From Aricia agestis (lineage: Eukaryota > Arthropoda > Insecta > Lepidoptera > Lycaenidae): 64,000 bases of DNA. Position numbers and translations under genes: made by a program. Below are positions 1 through 10,211 of this stretch, piece after piece; the stretch's first letter is position 1, and each line of letters starts with the position of its first letter. Location of the stretch: NCBI RefSeq assembly GCF_905147365.1, contig NC_056423.1, positions 2,088,501 through 2,152,500 on the forward strand, given 5' to 3'. Under the pieces are notes generated by a model. It worked only from the letters and a program-made list of their open reading frames with translations. It was not told the origin of the DNA and ran no database searches.

Positions 1-485
1 GAGGATACACCAGGGGCGAGAGAAATTGAAAATAGGTATTTGAAAATGTATTGCTGTCTCACCAATCTCAAGTCTCCCACTGCAGAGCGCGATAGAGACA
101 ACACGACAAACGTTTTAATAAAAGAACAGTAAAACTTCAATTCGTTGTCCGCTGATTCCTTCTCCAAAACTTAACCGATTTAAGTGATTTTTTCATTAAG
201 AATTAAAGCAAGGCTTGAGCTGTGTTCCTATGTTTTATTTTTTTTGTACATTCTAGCCAGTTTTGTTTTCTGGGTGTTTGAACACAGAGGAAAATCTGGC
301 CATTTTTTTGGGTTTTTGGACGTTCTTATCTTTTTTAATAATTAAATTATGAAAAAAAAGAAAACATAGGGACATGCTAATAGTGGCCATAGATATTCAG
401 GAAAAAAATCATAACTCTACCGGCATGATCCAGGGAGGAAACAGAGGACAGCTTTTGTATGGAAAAACGGCGGTGTGGAATCCTC
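1..485 (+). mobile_element. TTAA-specific non-autonomous element, copy 1 (diverged)
   Basis: The left end GAGGATACACCAGGGGC starts at base 1. The right end closes with CGGTGTGGAATCCTC followed by TTAA at 486-489, so the termini are imperfect inverted repeats. The same family recurs at 1684, 22451 and 28738, where TTAA is seen on both sides. Here the left TTAA would lie just outside the window. The internal part (about 30-140) differs strongly from the other three copies, so this is an older or separate subfamily member. TTAA targeting is typical of piggyBac and Kolobok superfamilies. No transposase is encoded. Confidence 0.75.
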
Positions 486-496
486 TTAAGACAAAA

Positions 497-644
497 TATA
501 TTTCGTTAAAAACGTTAACGAAATTATCAAACATAAGTCGTCTCTAAATGACATTTCGCTTTCGAAGACTAATGTCAAATCCCATACATTTTGATAACGA
601 ATTTCGTCATCGTTTTTAACGAAAGGGACTTTGGCTACGGCCCC
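497..644 (-). repeat. Foldback MITE, family W, copy 1
   Basis: Arms built around TTTCGTTAAAAACGATGACG flank a short middle containing AATGACATTT. The right end reads GACTTTGGCTACGGCCCC. A near-identical foldback lies at 42953-43124 and a diverged one at 25066-25205. The left terminus is eroded next to the TTAA element. It has no coding capacity. Confidence 0.65.
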
Positions 645-894
645 TGAGCCGCGTGAAAAACGAATTTTGGCGCGACGGAGTTGTGGGTGTCGTCTAGTGT
701 ATTATAATTGATTCAATACTTATTGTAGAATGTTGTATTTCCATGACCGAATCGAACTTGCTACCACTGACATGACTCCTACGAGCTACGCTTTGCCATC
801 CGCCTACATCCGTTTTCTATATATTATGTCTCTGGAAAAGTATAGGGAACATGCACGAACTATTGTCCTTACACGTCAAGCAATACAGCACAAG

Positions 895-1052
895 CTACGA
901 ATAATAAAAACTAAGGAAACTCTAAAATTACACAAAATTCTTGCATGTATTCGGGTATCTTTTTGCAAAAAGTATGCATGTATTCAGGTCACATTTTGTA
1001 GAATCTAATTTTTTTGACACAGTTACTTTTCCTTAGTTTTTATTATTCGTAG
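895..1052. repeat. TIR-bearing MITE, family V, copy 1
   Basis: A 25-bp inverted repeat, CTACGAATAATAAAAACTAA plus GGAAA, opens the element at 895. Its reverse complement closes it at 1052. The same ends bound a longer copy at 38904-39211. Superfamily unknown. Confidence 0.7.
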
Positions 1053-1597
1053 AGCACAATTTTTATATTAGAATTAAGATGCTTGTAGGCAGCACTTTGT
1101 ATAAGAGAACTGCTGCACCTAGAGATGAATATAAAATTAATTACTTAACTGGGGCTTATGTCAAAATGTTCATTTAATGTAATAAAATGTTTCGTCCGAG
1201 AGTGCTGCATCAAGTAAATAATTAAGGACCTTGGACCTATACTGGTCTAGTAAATAATTAAGGACTTTCAAAGACATTAATTCATAAGGGGACATATCCA
1301 CTTTATTTGGTCTGATTTTCCGGGTGGGCTTGGCAGTTGACGTAAATTGGCACTGCTGACAAAAAGACAAAGTGCTTTTCAAGTTTCAGGTAACAAAGTA
1401 CAATTTATTTAAGATCAATTAAATTAAATTGCCAATTTATTAATAAACATTTATGACTGAAATTACGTCCGAAATGTTAAAAATAATTGAAATAAATGAT
1501 CACCATTAATAAGTATAATTTATAAAACGTGAAATTGATTAGAAATTATTACGCTATAAATATTGTCGATAAAGTACCTATGACCTTTTTGTTAGAG
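1053..1597. other. Unassigned AT-rich stretch with a short direct repeat
   Basis: No gene or recognisable repeat was found. The 18-mer TAGTAAATAATTAAGGAC (first copy starting with A) occurs twice about 35 bp apart near 1214 and 1248, flanking a short GGTC-rich segment. Confidence 0.4.
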
Positions 1598-1683
1598 TAG
1601 TGTTTCTCAACCTGTAGGTCGCGTCCCCCTGGGGGGTCGCAATGCTTCTTTATTGGACGCTAGAGGTCGAGAGAACTTTTTAA

Positions 1684-2156
1684 GAGGATTCCACACCGCC
1701 CTTTTTTCCATACAAACGTTGTCCCCTGTTTCCTCCCTGGATAATGCTAGTAGAGTTATAATTTTTTTCCTGAATATCTACGGCCACTAATACAATGTCC
1801 CTATGTTTTCTTTTTTTTCATAATTTAATTATTAAATAAGATATGAACGTTCAAAAACCCAAAAAAATGGCCAGATTTTCCACTGTGTTCAAACGTCCAG
1901 AAAACAGATTTGGCTAGATTATACAAAAAAAGCAAAACATAGGAACACAGCTCAAGCCTTTTTTTAATCTTTAATGAAAAAAGTACTTAAATCGGTTAAG
2001 TTTTGGAGAAGGAATCAGGGGACAACGAATCGTTGATTTTCTGGATTTTCTGCAGTTGTCTCTATCGCGTTCTGCGGTATAGGCTTGAGGTAAGGGAGAC
2101 AGCTATAGATATTACACGTACTTTTTTTTCATTTCTCTAGCCGCTGTTGTATCCTC
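1684..2156 (-). mobile_element. TTAA-specific non-autonomous element, copy 2
   Basis: This is a 473-bp element bounded by TTAA at 1680-1683 and 2157-2160. Ends are GAGGATTCCACACCGCC and, on the other side, the complement of GAGGATACAACAGCGGC. It is very similar to the copies at 22451 and 28738, which suggests recent activity. No ORF of note is present, so mobilisation would need a transposase from elsewhere. Confidence 0.9.
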
Positions 2157-2239
2157 TTAAGTAAAGAGAACAATAAAGATTAGAAAGCTGGATTCATATT
2201 TTTAAGTAGAAGAATTATTTAACAAAATATATTTTTTAA

Positions 2240-2345
2240 TAAAATTAGGAGGCAAGTCGGTCACCAACAATCGTCGTCCATGGACACTGGCATCATCAGA
2301 AGAGTTGCAGGTGCGTTGCCGGCCTTTTAAGAGGGAATACGCTTC
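2240..2345 (-). mobile_element. LINE/SINE 3-prime tail fragment
   Basis: It contains the family's conserved pieces in reverse: AATAAAATTAGGAGGCAA, GTCCATGGACACTGGCATC, then GGTGCGTTGCCGGCCTTTTA. It is truncated before the SINE-like 5-prime part and nested inside the hAT element. Confidence 0.7.
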
Positions 2346-2682
2346 TTATGAATAAAAGATATAAAGGATATTCAACATTCATACATGATTAAAAAGCAAA
2401 GGATGAGAGGTCGCGAAATATTTTTTCATATCACATCACACACACAAAAAGGGGTCAAATCATAGAAAAGTTTGAAAAACACTGTGTTAGAGAATGATGG
2501 ATGCCACACCTGATGGCAAGTGATTAGACTATGCTATTATTATATTATGAGAAAATGGGGTTGGTTTCTTTTATAATGAGGTAAAGACTAAAGAACTATA
2601 CGCCATGAAAATGCTAAGTGGTTACAAAGGTTTTTAAACCTATTAAAACTAGACTAATATTTGTAAGCTATAGCTTACATTA

Positions 2683-2860
2683 TAATAATAATAGCTCCCA
2701 CACCGGTTTCGGTGACGGTGGCCAGTTTCATTGAAACCAGACCAGCTACGCAGGAGTAATTATTTTATAGTGCCCAAGTGTGTGCGCAGTATACAAGAGC
2801 ACTCTATTCCTTCACTCTCATAACCCAGTGGGACAGAAGACCGACACGACTGGGCTTAGG
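2683..2860 (-). mobile_element. tRNA-derived SINE, 3-prime fragment
   Basis: It starts in an AAT microsatellite and matches the 3-prime half of the SINEs at 40640 and 57971: CTCCCACACCGGTTTCGGTG, CATTGAAACCAGACCAGC, CCCAGTGGGACAGAAGACCG. The tRNA-like promoter half is missing. Confidence 0.75.
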
Positions 2861-2939
2861 CGACATAGCTTATAATATTGCGAACTATAGGTACCTACAG
2901 ACAAGCTAGCTATCTTACCTAAAGCTGAAAATTTTAAAG

Positions 2940-3186
2940 TGAATGACGCACGCAACTCCGTTGCGCCAAAATTCGTTTATTACACGGGAACAGTACATTT
3001 TTCCAGGATAACAAGTATCCTATGGGATACTTTTTATCCTGGTAAAAATGTACGGCTCTTTGGTTCGGTTCGGTTCGGTTTGGACGTACTTTGAGTCCCC
3101 GGTAAGACATAATATAATTATGTCTTTTCCGACACTCACAGGACCTCCATACCAAATTTCAGCAAAATCGGCTCAGTGGTTTGGGG
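2940..3186. mobile_element. Helitron-type dispersed repeat fragment
   Basis: It contains the recurrent strings ACTTTGAGTCCCCGGTAAG, ATACTTTTTATCCTGG and CCAAATTTCAGCAAAATCGG, also seen near 17255, 42140 and 49930. It is mosaic, with segments in mixed order, and abuts the GTCY-type element that follows. Confidence 0.45.
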
Positions 3187-3586
3187 TAAAAACGGGACCC
3201 TATTACTAAGACTTCTTTGTCAGTCCGTCTGTAACCGCTATAGCTAGACTGAAATTTTCACAGACTGTGTATATATTATGTTGCCGCTATAACAACAAAT
3301 ACTGAAAACAAAATAAAATTATAATGGGCGGGTCCCATACAACAAACGTGAGTTTTTCGGCCTTTTTCACTCTTTATCAATAATGGCAAGATGTAGGCAC
3401 TTCAATTTTTCACACATTCTTTTGCTATATGTGTACTTTATTAATTAAAAATAATATTAAAATAAAATAATAATTTAAGGGGGGCTCCCATACAAAATAC
3501 ACAATTTTTAGCCTATTTTTGCTTATACAGATATCGGTACGGAACCCTTCGTGCGCGAGTCCGACTCGCACTTAACCGATTTTTTC
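3187..3586 (+). mobile_element. GTCY-type rolling-circle (Helentron/DINE-like) element, copy 1
   Basis: The element runs from AAAAACGGGACCCTATTACT through a short GTCNGTC tract to GGTACGGAACCCTTCGTGC and the near-palindromic GTGCGCGAGTCCGACTCGCAC before a T-run. The usual GGGTTCCGTACCC start is missing or replaced by the adjoining repeat. See the copy at 32240 for the full structure. Confidence 0.7.
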
Positions 3587-3954
3587 TGATATAAAATATA
3601 TTCCATGTCTTCTTGTGAGAAAATTTCGTTCTGATTAGTTTGTTTATCACGCTAGAAGTTAGAACCATATTGTTTCCATACATCTAACCATCCTTTGTCT
3701 GAAGTGGAACTCAGAGTTATTAGAGTATAATAAACACTTACAGAAATATCAGACAGACATACACACTGTCATATTTATGATAGGATGCAAACTAGTTAGG
3801 CACATGTCATAACACGTAGTTAGAGACTAGATGCTGTAGTATGACTGTATTTTAACTGTAACAGCTGATCATTATTTGTAATTACCCGCAATCGACGGAT
3901 ATTGACACTTATTACTTGACAGTTGCCAGACTAAGCTAAGTTGGAAATATTTTC
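3587..3954. other. Unassigned AT-rich stretch
   Basis: Nothing recognisable was found. There is no open reading frame with coding features and no repeat shared with the rest of the window. Confidence 0.4.
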
Positions 3955-4490
3955 TACCATCGAGGAAATTGATTCCTAGGCAATTGACAGACCAACGTCA
4001 TATAATTTTGGTCAGATCATGTCAATTCAATGCTACTTGTGCTCTGTCAGAGTAGACAGAATGATAGAGTATGCCGACGTAGAACTGATGTTGAAATTTT
4101 TAAATTTGACGTATTATGACGAAAATCGTCGCCAGTATTGTTAAATTGTTACCTACGAATTTAAAACGGACATATTCGCTGGACGTGTTCCTCTTTGGTC
4201 GTATTGTTGTTTGTGTTTTGGCACATGCGATTAAAACTGACAGAATCCAATTTTGAAATCTTTATTTTAAATATTTAAAAATAAATTTGTTATATTCAGC
4301 CAGCGCGAGGCACATTCCTTTCATAATCCTAGTGAAACCCGACGAATTTGACAGATATTGAAACCTGTCCGTTTCTTTGCAGTCGAACTACTGGTAGTTA
4401 TGTCTATTGTGATCTGTCGGTTGGGTTTGACGTAACGCGACCAAACTACGTAGGTCCCCATGTGCCTAGGAATCAACTTCTCTGATAATA
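3955..4490. repeat. TIR-bearing MITE, family Y, copy 1
   Basis: The left end GAGGAAATTGATTCCTAGGCA and right end TGCCTAGGAATCAACTTCTCT are inverted repeats. Inside are GACCAACGTC near the left and CTGTCGGTTGGGTTTGACG near the right. The outer shell of the nest at 22340-23555 is a second copy with the same ends. No target duplication could be fixed. Confidence 0.6.
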
Positions 4491-4627
4491 CAACCTACAA
4501 AGGTTTTTCTCTCGGGTGACACTTCACTGTCAATAGGGTACGATGATACAGTTAATATTTTCATGTAAAATAATTGTAGCATTTTTCGTAGCAAGTGCTA
4601 CGCCGCGCGCTCAGCCACACAATAGAG

Positions 4628-4721
4628 CAGTGTTTTTGAATCTATTTTATGATGTGACCCCCAAGGTATCAAAATATTTTGCGACCTCCTCCACCAGGGC
4701 AATCCTCTGAGAAACACACAG
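4628..4721 (-). mobile_element. Short hAT-like remnant
   Basis: It begins CAGTGTTTTTGAATC and ends GAGAAACACACAG. Read in reverse it matches both ends of the hAT element at 1598-2484, including the GCGACCTC block, but is only 94 bp. It has no clear target duplication, so it is probably eroded. Confidence 0.6.
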
Positions 4722-4724
4722 TTT

Positions 4725-5156
4725 AAAAAATTGGCCAAGTGCGAGCCGGACTCGCGCATGAAGGGTTCCGTATGGTTATAGAACGAAAATAGGGAAAAAG
4801 TTGTGTTTTTTGTATGGGAGCCCCCTTAAATTATTTATTTTATTTTAATTTTATTATTTAATATTAAAGTACACATCTAATTGAGTATTTTGTGAAAATT
4901 TTAAGTGTCTACATGTTGCCATTATGGATTACGAGCCAAAAAGACCAAAAAAATAACGGTTGGTTTATAGGAGCCCCCCTTAAATATTAACTTTATTTTG
5001 TTTTTATAGCGGCACCAGAAATAATATACATAATCTGTGAAAATTTCAGAAGTCTAGCTATAGTGGTTCTTGAGTTACAGCCTGGCGACAGACTGACAGA
5101 CGGACAGACAGTAATAGGGTCCCGTTTCTACCCTTTGGGTACGGAACTCTAAAAAC
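4725..5156 (-). mobile_element. GTCY-type rolling-circle (Helentron/DINE-like) element, copy 2
   Basis: Reverse orientation. It starts TTGGCCAAGTGCGAGCCGG, passes GAAGGGTTCCGTA and a short GACAGACGGACAG tract, and ends GGGTCCCGTTTCTACCCTTT then GGGTACGGAACTCTAAAA. Both sub-terminal GGTACGGAACC-type repeats are present. Confidence 0.8.
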
Positions 5157-6519
5157 ACTGGACTAGAACATAGTGTCCATAGTCCATACCACAACATAAT
5201 ATTATCTTCTTATATCCAACAATATGTTAACTATCGTAAATGTTGGTATGAAACGAACTGTGGACACCTGATTGGCATGCGGCGACGCCGTGACACTGTA
5301 GTGACACTAACAGCCCTTTTTATCACCTGATGGCAAGTGATAGAGCAATTTACCAGGAAAAGACATGGGCGGAATTTAGTATTGAAAGAAACTATTAGAA
5401 ATGAATGAAATGAAATTAAAGAAATTATAATAGGTACATTCCGTTAAAGTTTTCCTACCAATACCTCTTTAAATGCTTTGTATTTATCTAAATTAAATTT
5501 AATTGAAACAAATTGACTAGGACGTAAAAGGTTTTGAGTGGGGAAAAATCAAAAACGACTTAGCTGAGTTTCCGAAACCGCGAATTTTTCAGTTATTAAT
5601 ATTTACAACGCACTAACTAACAGGTACCTAAGGTCCTATAGGGACCTAAGGTCATACTAGGCCCCCTAGATTATATTTAACACCTATAAGATCTAAAACG
5701 CTTGCAGCTCTATGCGCTACAACAAAAAGACATAGCATGATGTTACTATAGATGACTCTTACAATGCCACCGACTCGGCAAAAAACTACAAAATTTTGAA
5801 GTAAAAACGGCTAAAAAAATGGCTAAGATACCGTTCATATTTAATGTTTTTTTTTCTATAAAATTAGGGAGCAAACGTGCAAACAAGTCCGATGGAAAGC
5901 AATAAATAAATAATAGTTCGTGAGATTAGCCCGTTCGAACAAACTCATCAACATGAAGACAAGTATATACGAAAATAATATAATTACTCCTTATCGCCTT
6001 TGCTCTGTCACTTTTGAAATACTAGTTATTTGAAGTTCAAAGAAAATAACCGCAACGACTGCAATAGTCCTAGAACGACGTACATTTTCACGTGCACGTA
6101 CTTATACGGCGCTTTTTCATCGTTGCGACTTTGTCAACAATAATTGCTTACCATCAGGCATTTAGAAGCTCGTTTGCTTCCATAAGAGGCAGTATAAACT
6201 GTTAATTATAAAGGTGTGAAACTTACCATTGTGTACAACACAATAGTTGTCTTTAATTGACATAAAAACTTTTTACTAACGAAGCGAAGGTAAAATTGAC
6301 AATTTCCAATGTCATAATTAATTACTCGGTTTAACCGATACCGGTTTTCATTAAGATCTTTCTATTATAGTATTAAAGTCGCTGGCGTCATTTAAATTAT
6401 TATTTATTTGGTCAAGGCGAAGTCCCTGTACAATTTTTAATAATAATAAAAATCAGTAAATTTTAATAAATTTATAATTTTTTACACATTACTCATTAGA
6501 GTAGAAATGCTAAATAATT
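5157..6519. other. Unassigned AT-rich stretch
   Basis: No gene found. A decayed LINE-tail fragment (AAAATTAGGGAGCAAACG) lies at about 5850-5905. CCTGATGGCAAGTGAT at 5323 recurs at 2510. The local inverted string GGTACCTAAGGTCC/GGGACCTAAGGTC is at about 5625-5655. The rest shows nothing. Confidence 0.4.
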
Positions 6520-6831
6520 GTTTTTTTTTTAAGAAATAAGGGGGCAAACGAGCAAACGGGTCACCTGATGAAAAGCAACTTCCGTCGCCCATGGACACTC
6601 GCAGCATCAGAAGAGCTGCAAGTGCGTTGCCGGCCTTTTAAGAGAGAATAGGGTAATAGGGGAGGGTAGGGAAGGGTAGGGAAGGCAATAGGTTAGGGGA
6701 TTTGGGCCTCCGGTAAACTCACTCACTCGGCGAAACACAGCGCAAGCTCTGTTTCACGCCGGTTTTCTGTGAGAACGTGGTATTTCTCCCGTCGAGCCGG
6801 CCCATTCGTGCCGAAGCATGGCTCTCCCACG
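6520..6831 (-). mobile_element. SINE-like element with LINE-type tail, copy S1
   Basis: Read on the minus strand it runs from GTGGGAGAGCCATGCTTCGG through CGGCTCGACGGGAGAAATAC, AACAGAGCTTGCGCTGTG, a CCCTTCCCTA-type pyrimidine tract, GCCGGCAACGCACTTGCAGC and GACCCGTTTGCTCGTTTGCC to an A-rich tail. Eight further full-length or near full-length copies lie in this window. The tail is shared with LINE remnants at 26093 and 56600. Confidence 0.85.
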
Positions 6832-8484
6832 ATATATAATTATACTTCTTAACGCGAGCGTAGCCGCGGGTAAAGGCTCGTCAACTATAAAGAAGGTTGA
6901 AAACAACTAGAGTTATCAGTTATAATGGGTAACCGGAGAAACTGCGGTACAGTGGTATAAATGAATTAATTTTCTGCAGTTTTCACCACACATATGGGAT
7001 ACTGCTTCACGCTTGATGCCCGCCCGCGCCCGTTACAAGTACACTACGTACCGAAATTGATGGAAGAAATAGAGAAAATAGAAGTAATTCTGTCTACTCT
7101 GATAGAAGCATGTCATTGTAAAATCCACTTCTGTTTTAAAAAGCAGTTTATAATGTAAAAAAATAAAACAAAATGCGTATAAAATGTAAAAAATATATGA
7201 AATTCTCTTACTCGTTATTTTGATAGTCTCTTTGATAGTCTTGATATTTGTTCACTAGGTTATGTTATTAAAAATAGTGTAAACATATTTACATATTTTT
7301 TTCGCATAAATCATCCCATCAACCTAAAAATAAGTTACATTAAATAGTAGAATAATAATAATAATTGTATAATAGCTTAAGTATATATAAGTAATAGTTA
7401 AGGAAAACTAACAATAATTTTCTTGTCTGACTGTACGTTCAGATGAGCACGGTCTGTGATTACAAACCTATAATACTATAAAATATTATTTAAGTGCTTC
7501 TACAAGAGAAAAAAACTCCTTTCTCCGCATTTTTTTCTGCATATGCATGAGCGCATATGCTTCCAAAGGTACCTATGTTAATTACTTATATATTATACTT
7601 CTGGAATGTTACTAGGAATACTTTTCCTCCTATGTGAGATAACTACACATAATTATCGTATACCACTATTCTTAATGTTGGTTAAAAGACGGTTAGAAGA
7701 AAAATAAAAAAATATTACAAAAATTGAACCAGCAATTTCTGAATCGAGAGTTTCTCTAAAATACTATTTAAGTTTTCCATAATGTTACTTTGTTAATTTC
7801 AATTAAAATATATAGCTGTCTCCTTCTATCTTTATCAGAGCGATAGGGATAGACAACAGCAAAGAATTTAAAAATAATAGCGGGAAATATTCAAATTTAG
7901 AATTAGAAGAAAATGTCCGGAAAACAACGGTTCACACAATAAATGGTCAAAAAAACAAAACAAAAAAACGATTAAGAGTAAACCTCTCTCGTGGGAGACG
8001 CAATTATTTACCAATTTTAATCAAAAATATCACCTTTCACTTCCACTTAAGCATTTAAATGTCAATCTTGTGAACATCGCCTTAAGGAAATAGAGCAGGC
8101 CAAATTGCACCCTATTACCTACCGCATAAAACACAAATAGTACACCGTTAAGTTTTTTACAATTTGATTTCGTATGATTAATGTATGTTCTATTTTGTAT
8201 TCTACGATACTTATTGTGGTCGCGTTATATTTTCAGTTCTATGCTCCAAATCATAGAGTTTTCTTTCGTTTGGCGGTTAACGGAGAAATCCTGAAGATTT
8301 AAAGAAAGCAGTCGAAAGAAATTGATAAAATAACATTAGATGCTTCGGTCCGATGTTCTTTACAATGGTACCTAAAGCTACTTAAGAGATTATACACACT
8401 GGAAACGCGATTTTTCACTTTCGTATCGTCAGGGGAAATTCTCGGTATGATATTCTTATGATCTGTTAATAATATTATTATGTA
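6832..8484. other. Unassigned AT-rich stretch
   Basis: Neither a coding exon nor a family shared elsewhere in the window was recognised. A short GC-rich patch (GCCCGCCCGCGCCCG) lies near 7020. Confidence 0.4.
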
Positions 8485-9289
8485 CTAGCTGTTGCCCGCG
8501 ACTTCGTCCGCGTGGACTTCAGTTTATAGCGCGCGATGTCAACAAAATTTGTGTCAAAAGCTTTTATAAAAAAAAACCCTGGTACCCCTTAAATCAATAC
8601 AGCTGTGCAGTGTGCACACAATAAGTACTTCATTTTTTTATATTAAACTTTATATTTTATGCCAAATTTTAAAGCTTATTTAGCCCCCCAATTACACAAC
8701 TTTACCCATAAACTATTTATCATTGATAGGTTTAGCCCCAATTTCACCAACGTCTGTTAGTGTTAACAGCTTGTTAAAATGTCCTGTCTTCTCTTTCATT
8801 CATATGAAAAACGAAACAGCTAACGTGATACTAATTCGAGCATTAACTTTAACAGTCGTTGGTGAAATTTGGTCTTAAGGTTACGTCACTGCCTGCACAG
8901 ATAAAGTACTGAGTTATTTAATACCGTAGAATAGACATAACAATCGAAAAAATCGAGACTTAAATGTAAGATGATACCACCTCTTATAGAAAGACTTTTG
9001 AGCAAGCGTCAGCGCGATGTAGAAGACGCACGGCGCCATCTATTATGAATTTTTTGAACAAATTTACGACCCTTACAACCCTTTTTTTTCTTTTAAAAAG
9101 TAGCCTATGTCCTTTCTCAGGCTTTAGACTATCTGTATACAAAATTTCATTACAATCGGTTCGGTAGTTTTGGCGTTTGGCGTGAAAGCGAGACTGACAG
9201 ACAGACAGACAGAGATACTTTCGCATTTATAATATTGGTATAGATTATGTGCACACTGCACAGCTGTTTTTGGGTATTTTGATTAATTA

Positions 9290-9364
9290 AGGGCCGCGCT
9301 ACACCGAAATGGCAGCGGCGAGGCGAGCATTTTCAGCGCTGCCATTCCGGTGTAGCGCGGCCCT
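9290..9364. repeat. GC-rich 28-bp hairpin inside Helitron H1
   Basis: Arms at 9290-9317 and 9337-9364 (AGGGCCGCGCTACACC.../...GGTGTAGCGCGGCCCT) pair with one mismatch around a 19-nt loop. The corresponding position in H2 (about 46970-46985) has only part of one arm, so most of the hairpin was lost there or gained here. Confidence 0.8.
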
Positions 9365-9961
9365 AAGAGGGGTACCACTTACCAGGGTTTTAATTTTTTT
9401 TTAAATTTGACACAAATTTTGTTGACACCGCGCGCTATAAACTAAAGTCCACGCGGACGAAGTCGCGGGCAACAGCTAGTTATGAATAAAAACAATAATA
9501 TATAATAAAGTAGGTATGATTAGTTCTGTTACAATAATGAAGTAAAAACGCCATCTGTTTTCATATATTAGAATTAAAATGTTGATTGCATTGATATATA
9601 TTTTTCTGGATGGAATATAGGCCAACACGGTACACTCGAACTCCTTAGAAATGCAGTAGGAGTCCTATAAGATAAGATAGATTGATTATTATTATACCAA
9701 GTGATAATATTATTAAACATAATATTCTAACGTATTAAAAACTATAAACAAAAACATAATAACTAATAAGTATGATTAGTTCTATGTTACAATGAAGTAA
9801 AAAATAAAACGACATCTGTTGAATCGTATTAGAACTAAAATGTTCATTGCATCGATATATTTATGGATTTTTTATAATATTATACATAAAATATATTTAA
9901 GATTTTTGAAATATTATTTTAATACACATTCAAGACCCAGGAACATTGAAAACTTTTTGTT

Positions 9962-10019
9962 CCGCCTGCGGGACTCGAACCCAGGACCCCCGGGATGAGC
10001 GCTGGCCACGCGCAATGCG
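9962..10019 (-). other. tRNA-like segment captured in Helitron H1
   Basis: On the minus strand it contains GGTTCGAGTCCCGCAGGCGG, with a perfect pol III B-box consensus (GGTTCGANTCC). The upstream part GCGTGGCCAGCGCTC does not fold as an intact tRNA. This is probably a SINE head or tRNA fragment carried by the Helitron, not a functional tRNA gene. Confidence 0.55.
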
Positions 10020-10211
10020 AATTAATTTTCATCGATATTTTCATGGAAATAAGATATTTTCCCACATCAAAATGTAGCCTATGTCCTTTCTCAGACTCTA
10101 GAATAACTGTGTATAAAATTTCATTGCAATCGGTTCAGTTGTTTTGGCGTGAAAGCGAGACAGACAGACAGACAGACAGAGATACTTTCGCATTTATAAT
10201 ATTAATATAGA

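Larger units (their letters stand above)
1598..2484. mobile_element. hAT-like non-autonomous element carrying two nested insertions
   Basis: Termini are TAGTGTTTCTCAACC at 1598 and TTTGAAAAACACTG ending at 2484. A perfect 8-bp target duplication TGTTAGAG lies at 1590-1597 and 2485-2492. CA/TAGTG ends with an 8-bp duplication fit the hAT superfamily. The TTAA element at 1684-2156 and a LINE-tail fragment at 2240-2345 sit inside it, so the hAT insertion is the oldest of the three. A 94-bp relative is at 4628-4721. Confidence 0.85.
8485..10211 (-). mobile_element. Composite Helitron H1
   Basis: On the minus strand the element starts TCTATATTAATATTATAAAT at 10211 and ends CGCGGGCAACAGCTAG at 8485. 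The flanking bases are A and T, as expected for Helitron insertion. Inside lie a tRNA-like segment (9962-10019), an inverted Helitron 3-prime terminus (CAACAGCTAG ending at 9479 on the + strand) and a second complete Helitron-like unit (5-prime TCTATACCAATATTATAA at 9244). The same three-part arrangement occurs at 46088-47730 in the opposite orientation. It encodes no Rep/helicase, so it is non-autonomous. Confidence 0.85.

Noticed and set aside
9962..10019. tRNA gene
   Set aside because: Only the T-arm/B-box half is tRNA-like. No cloverleaf or anticodon arm, and the same piece is repeated within a Helitron.
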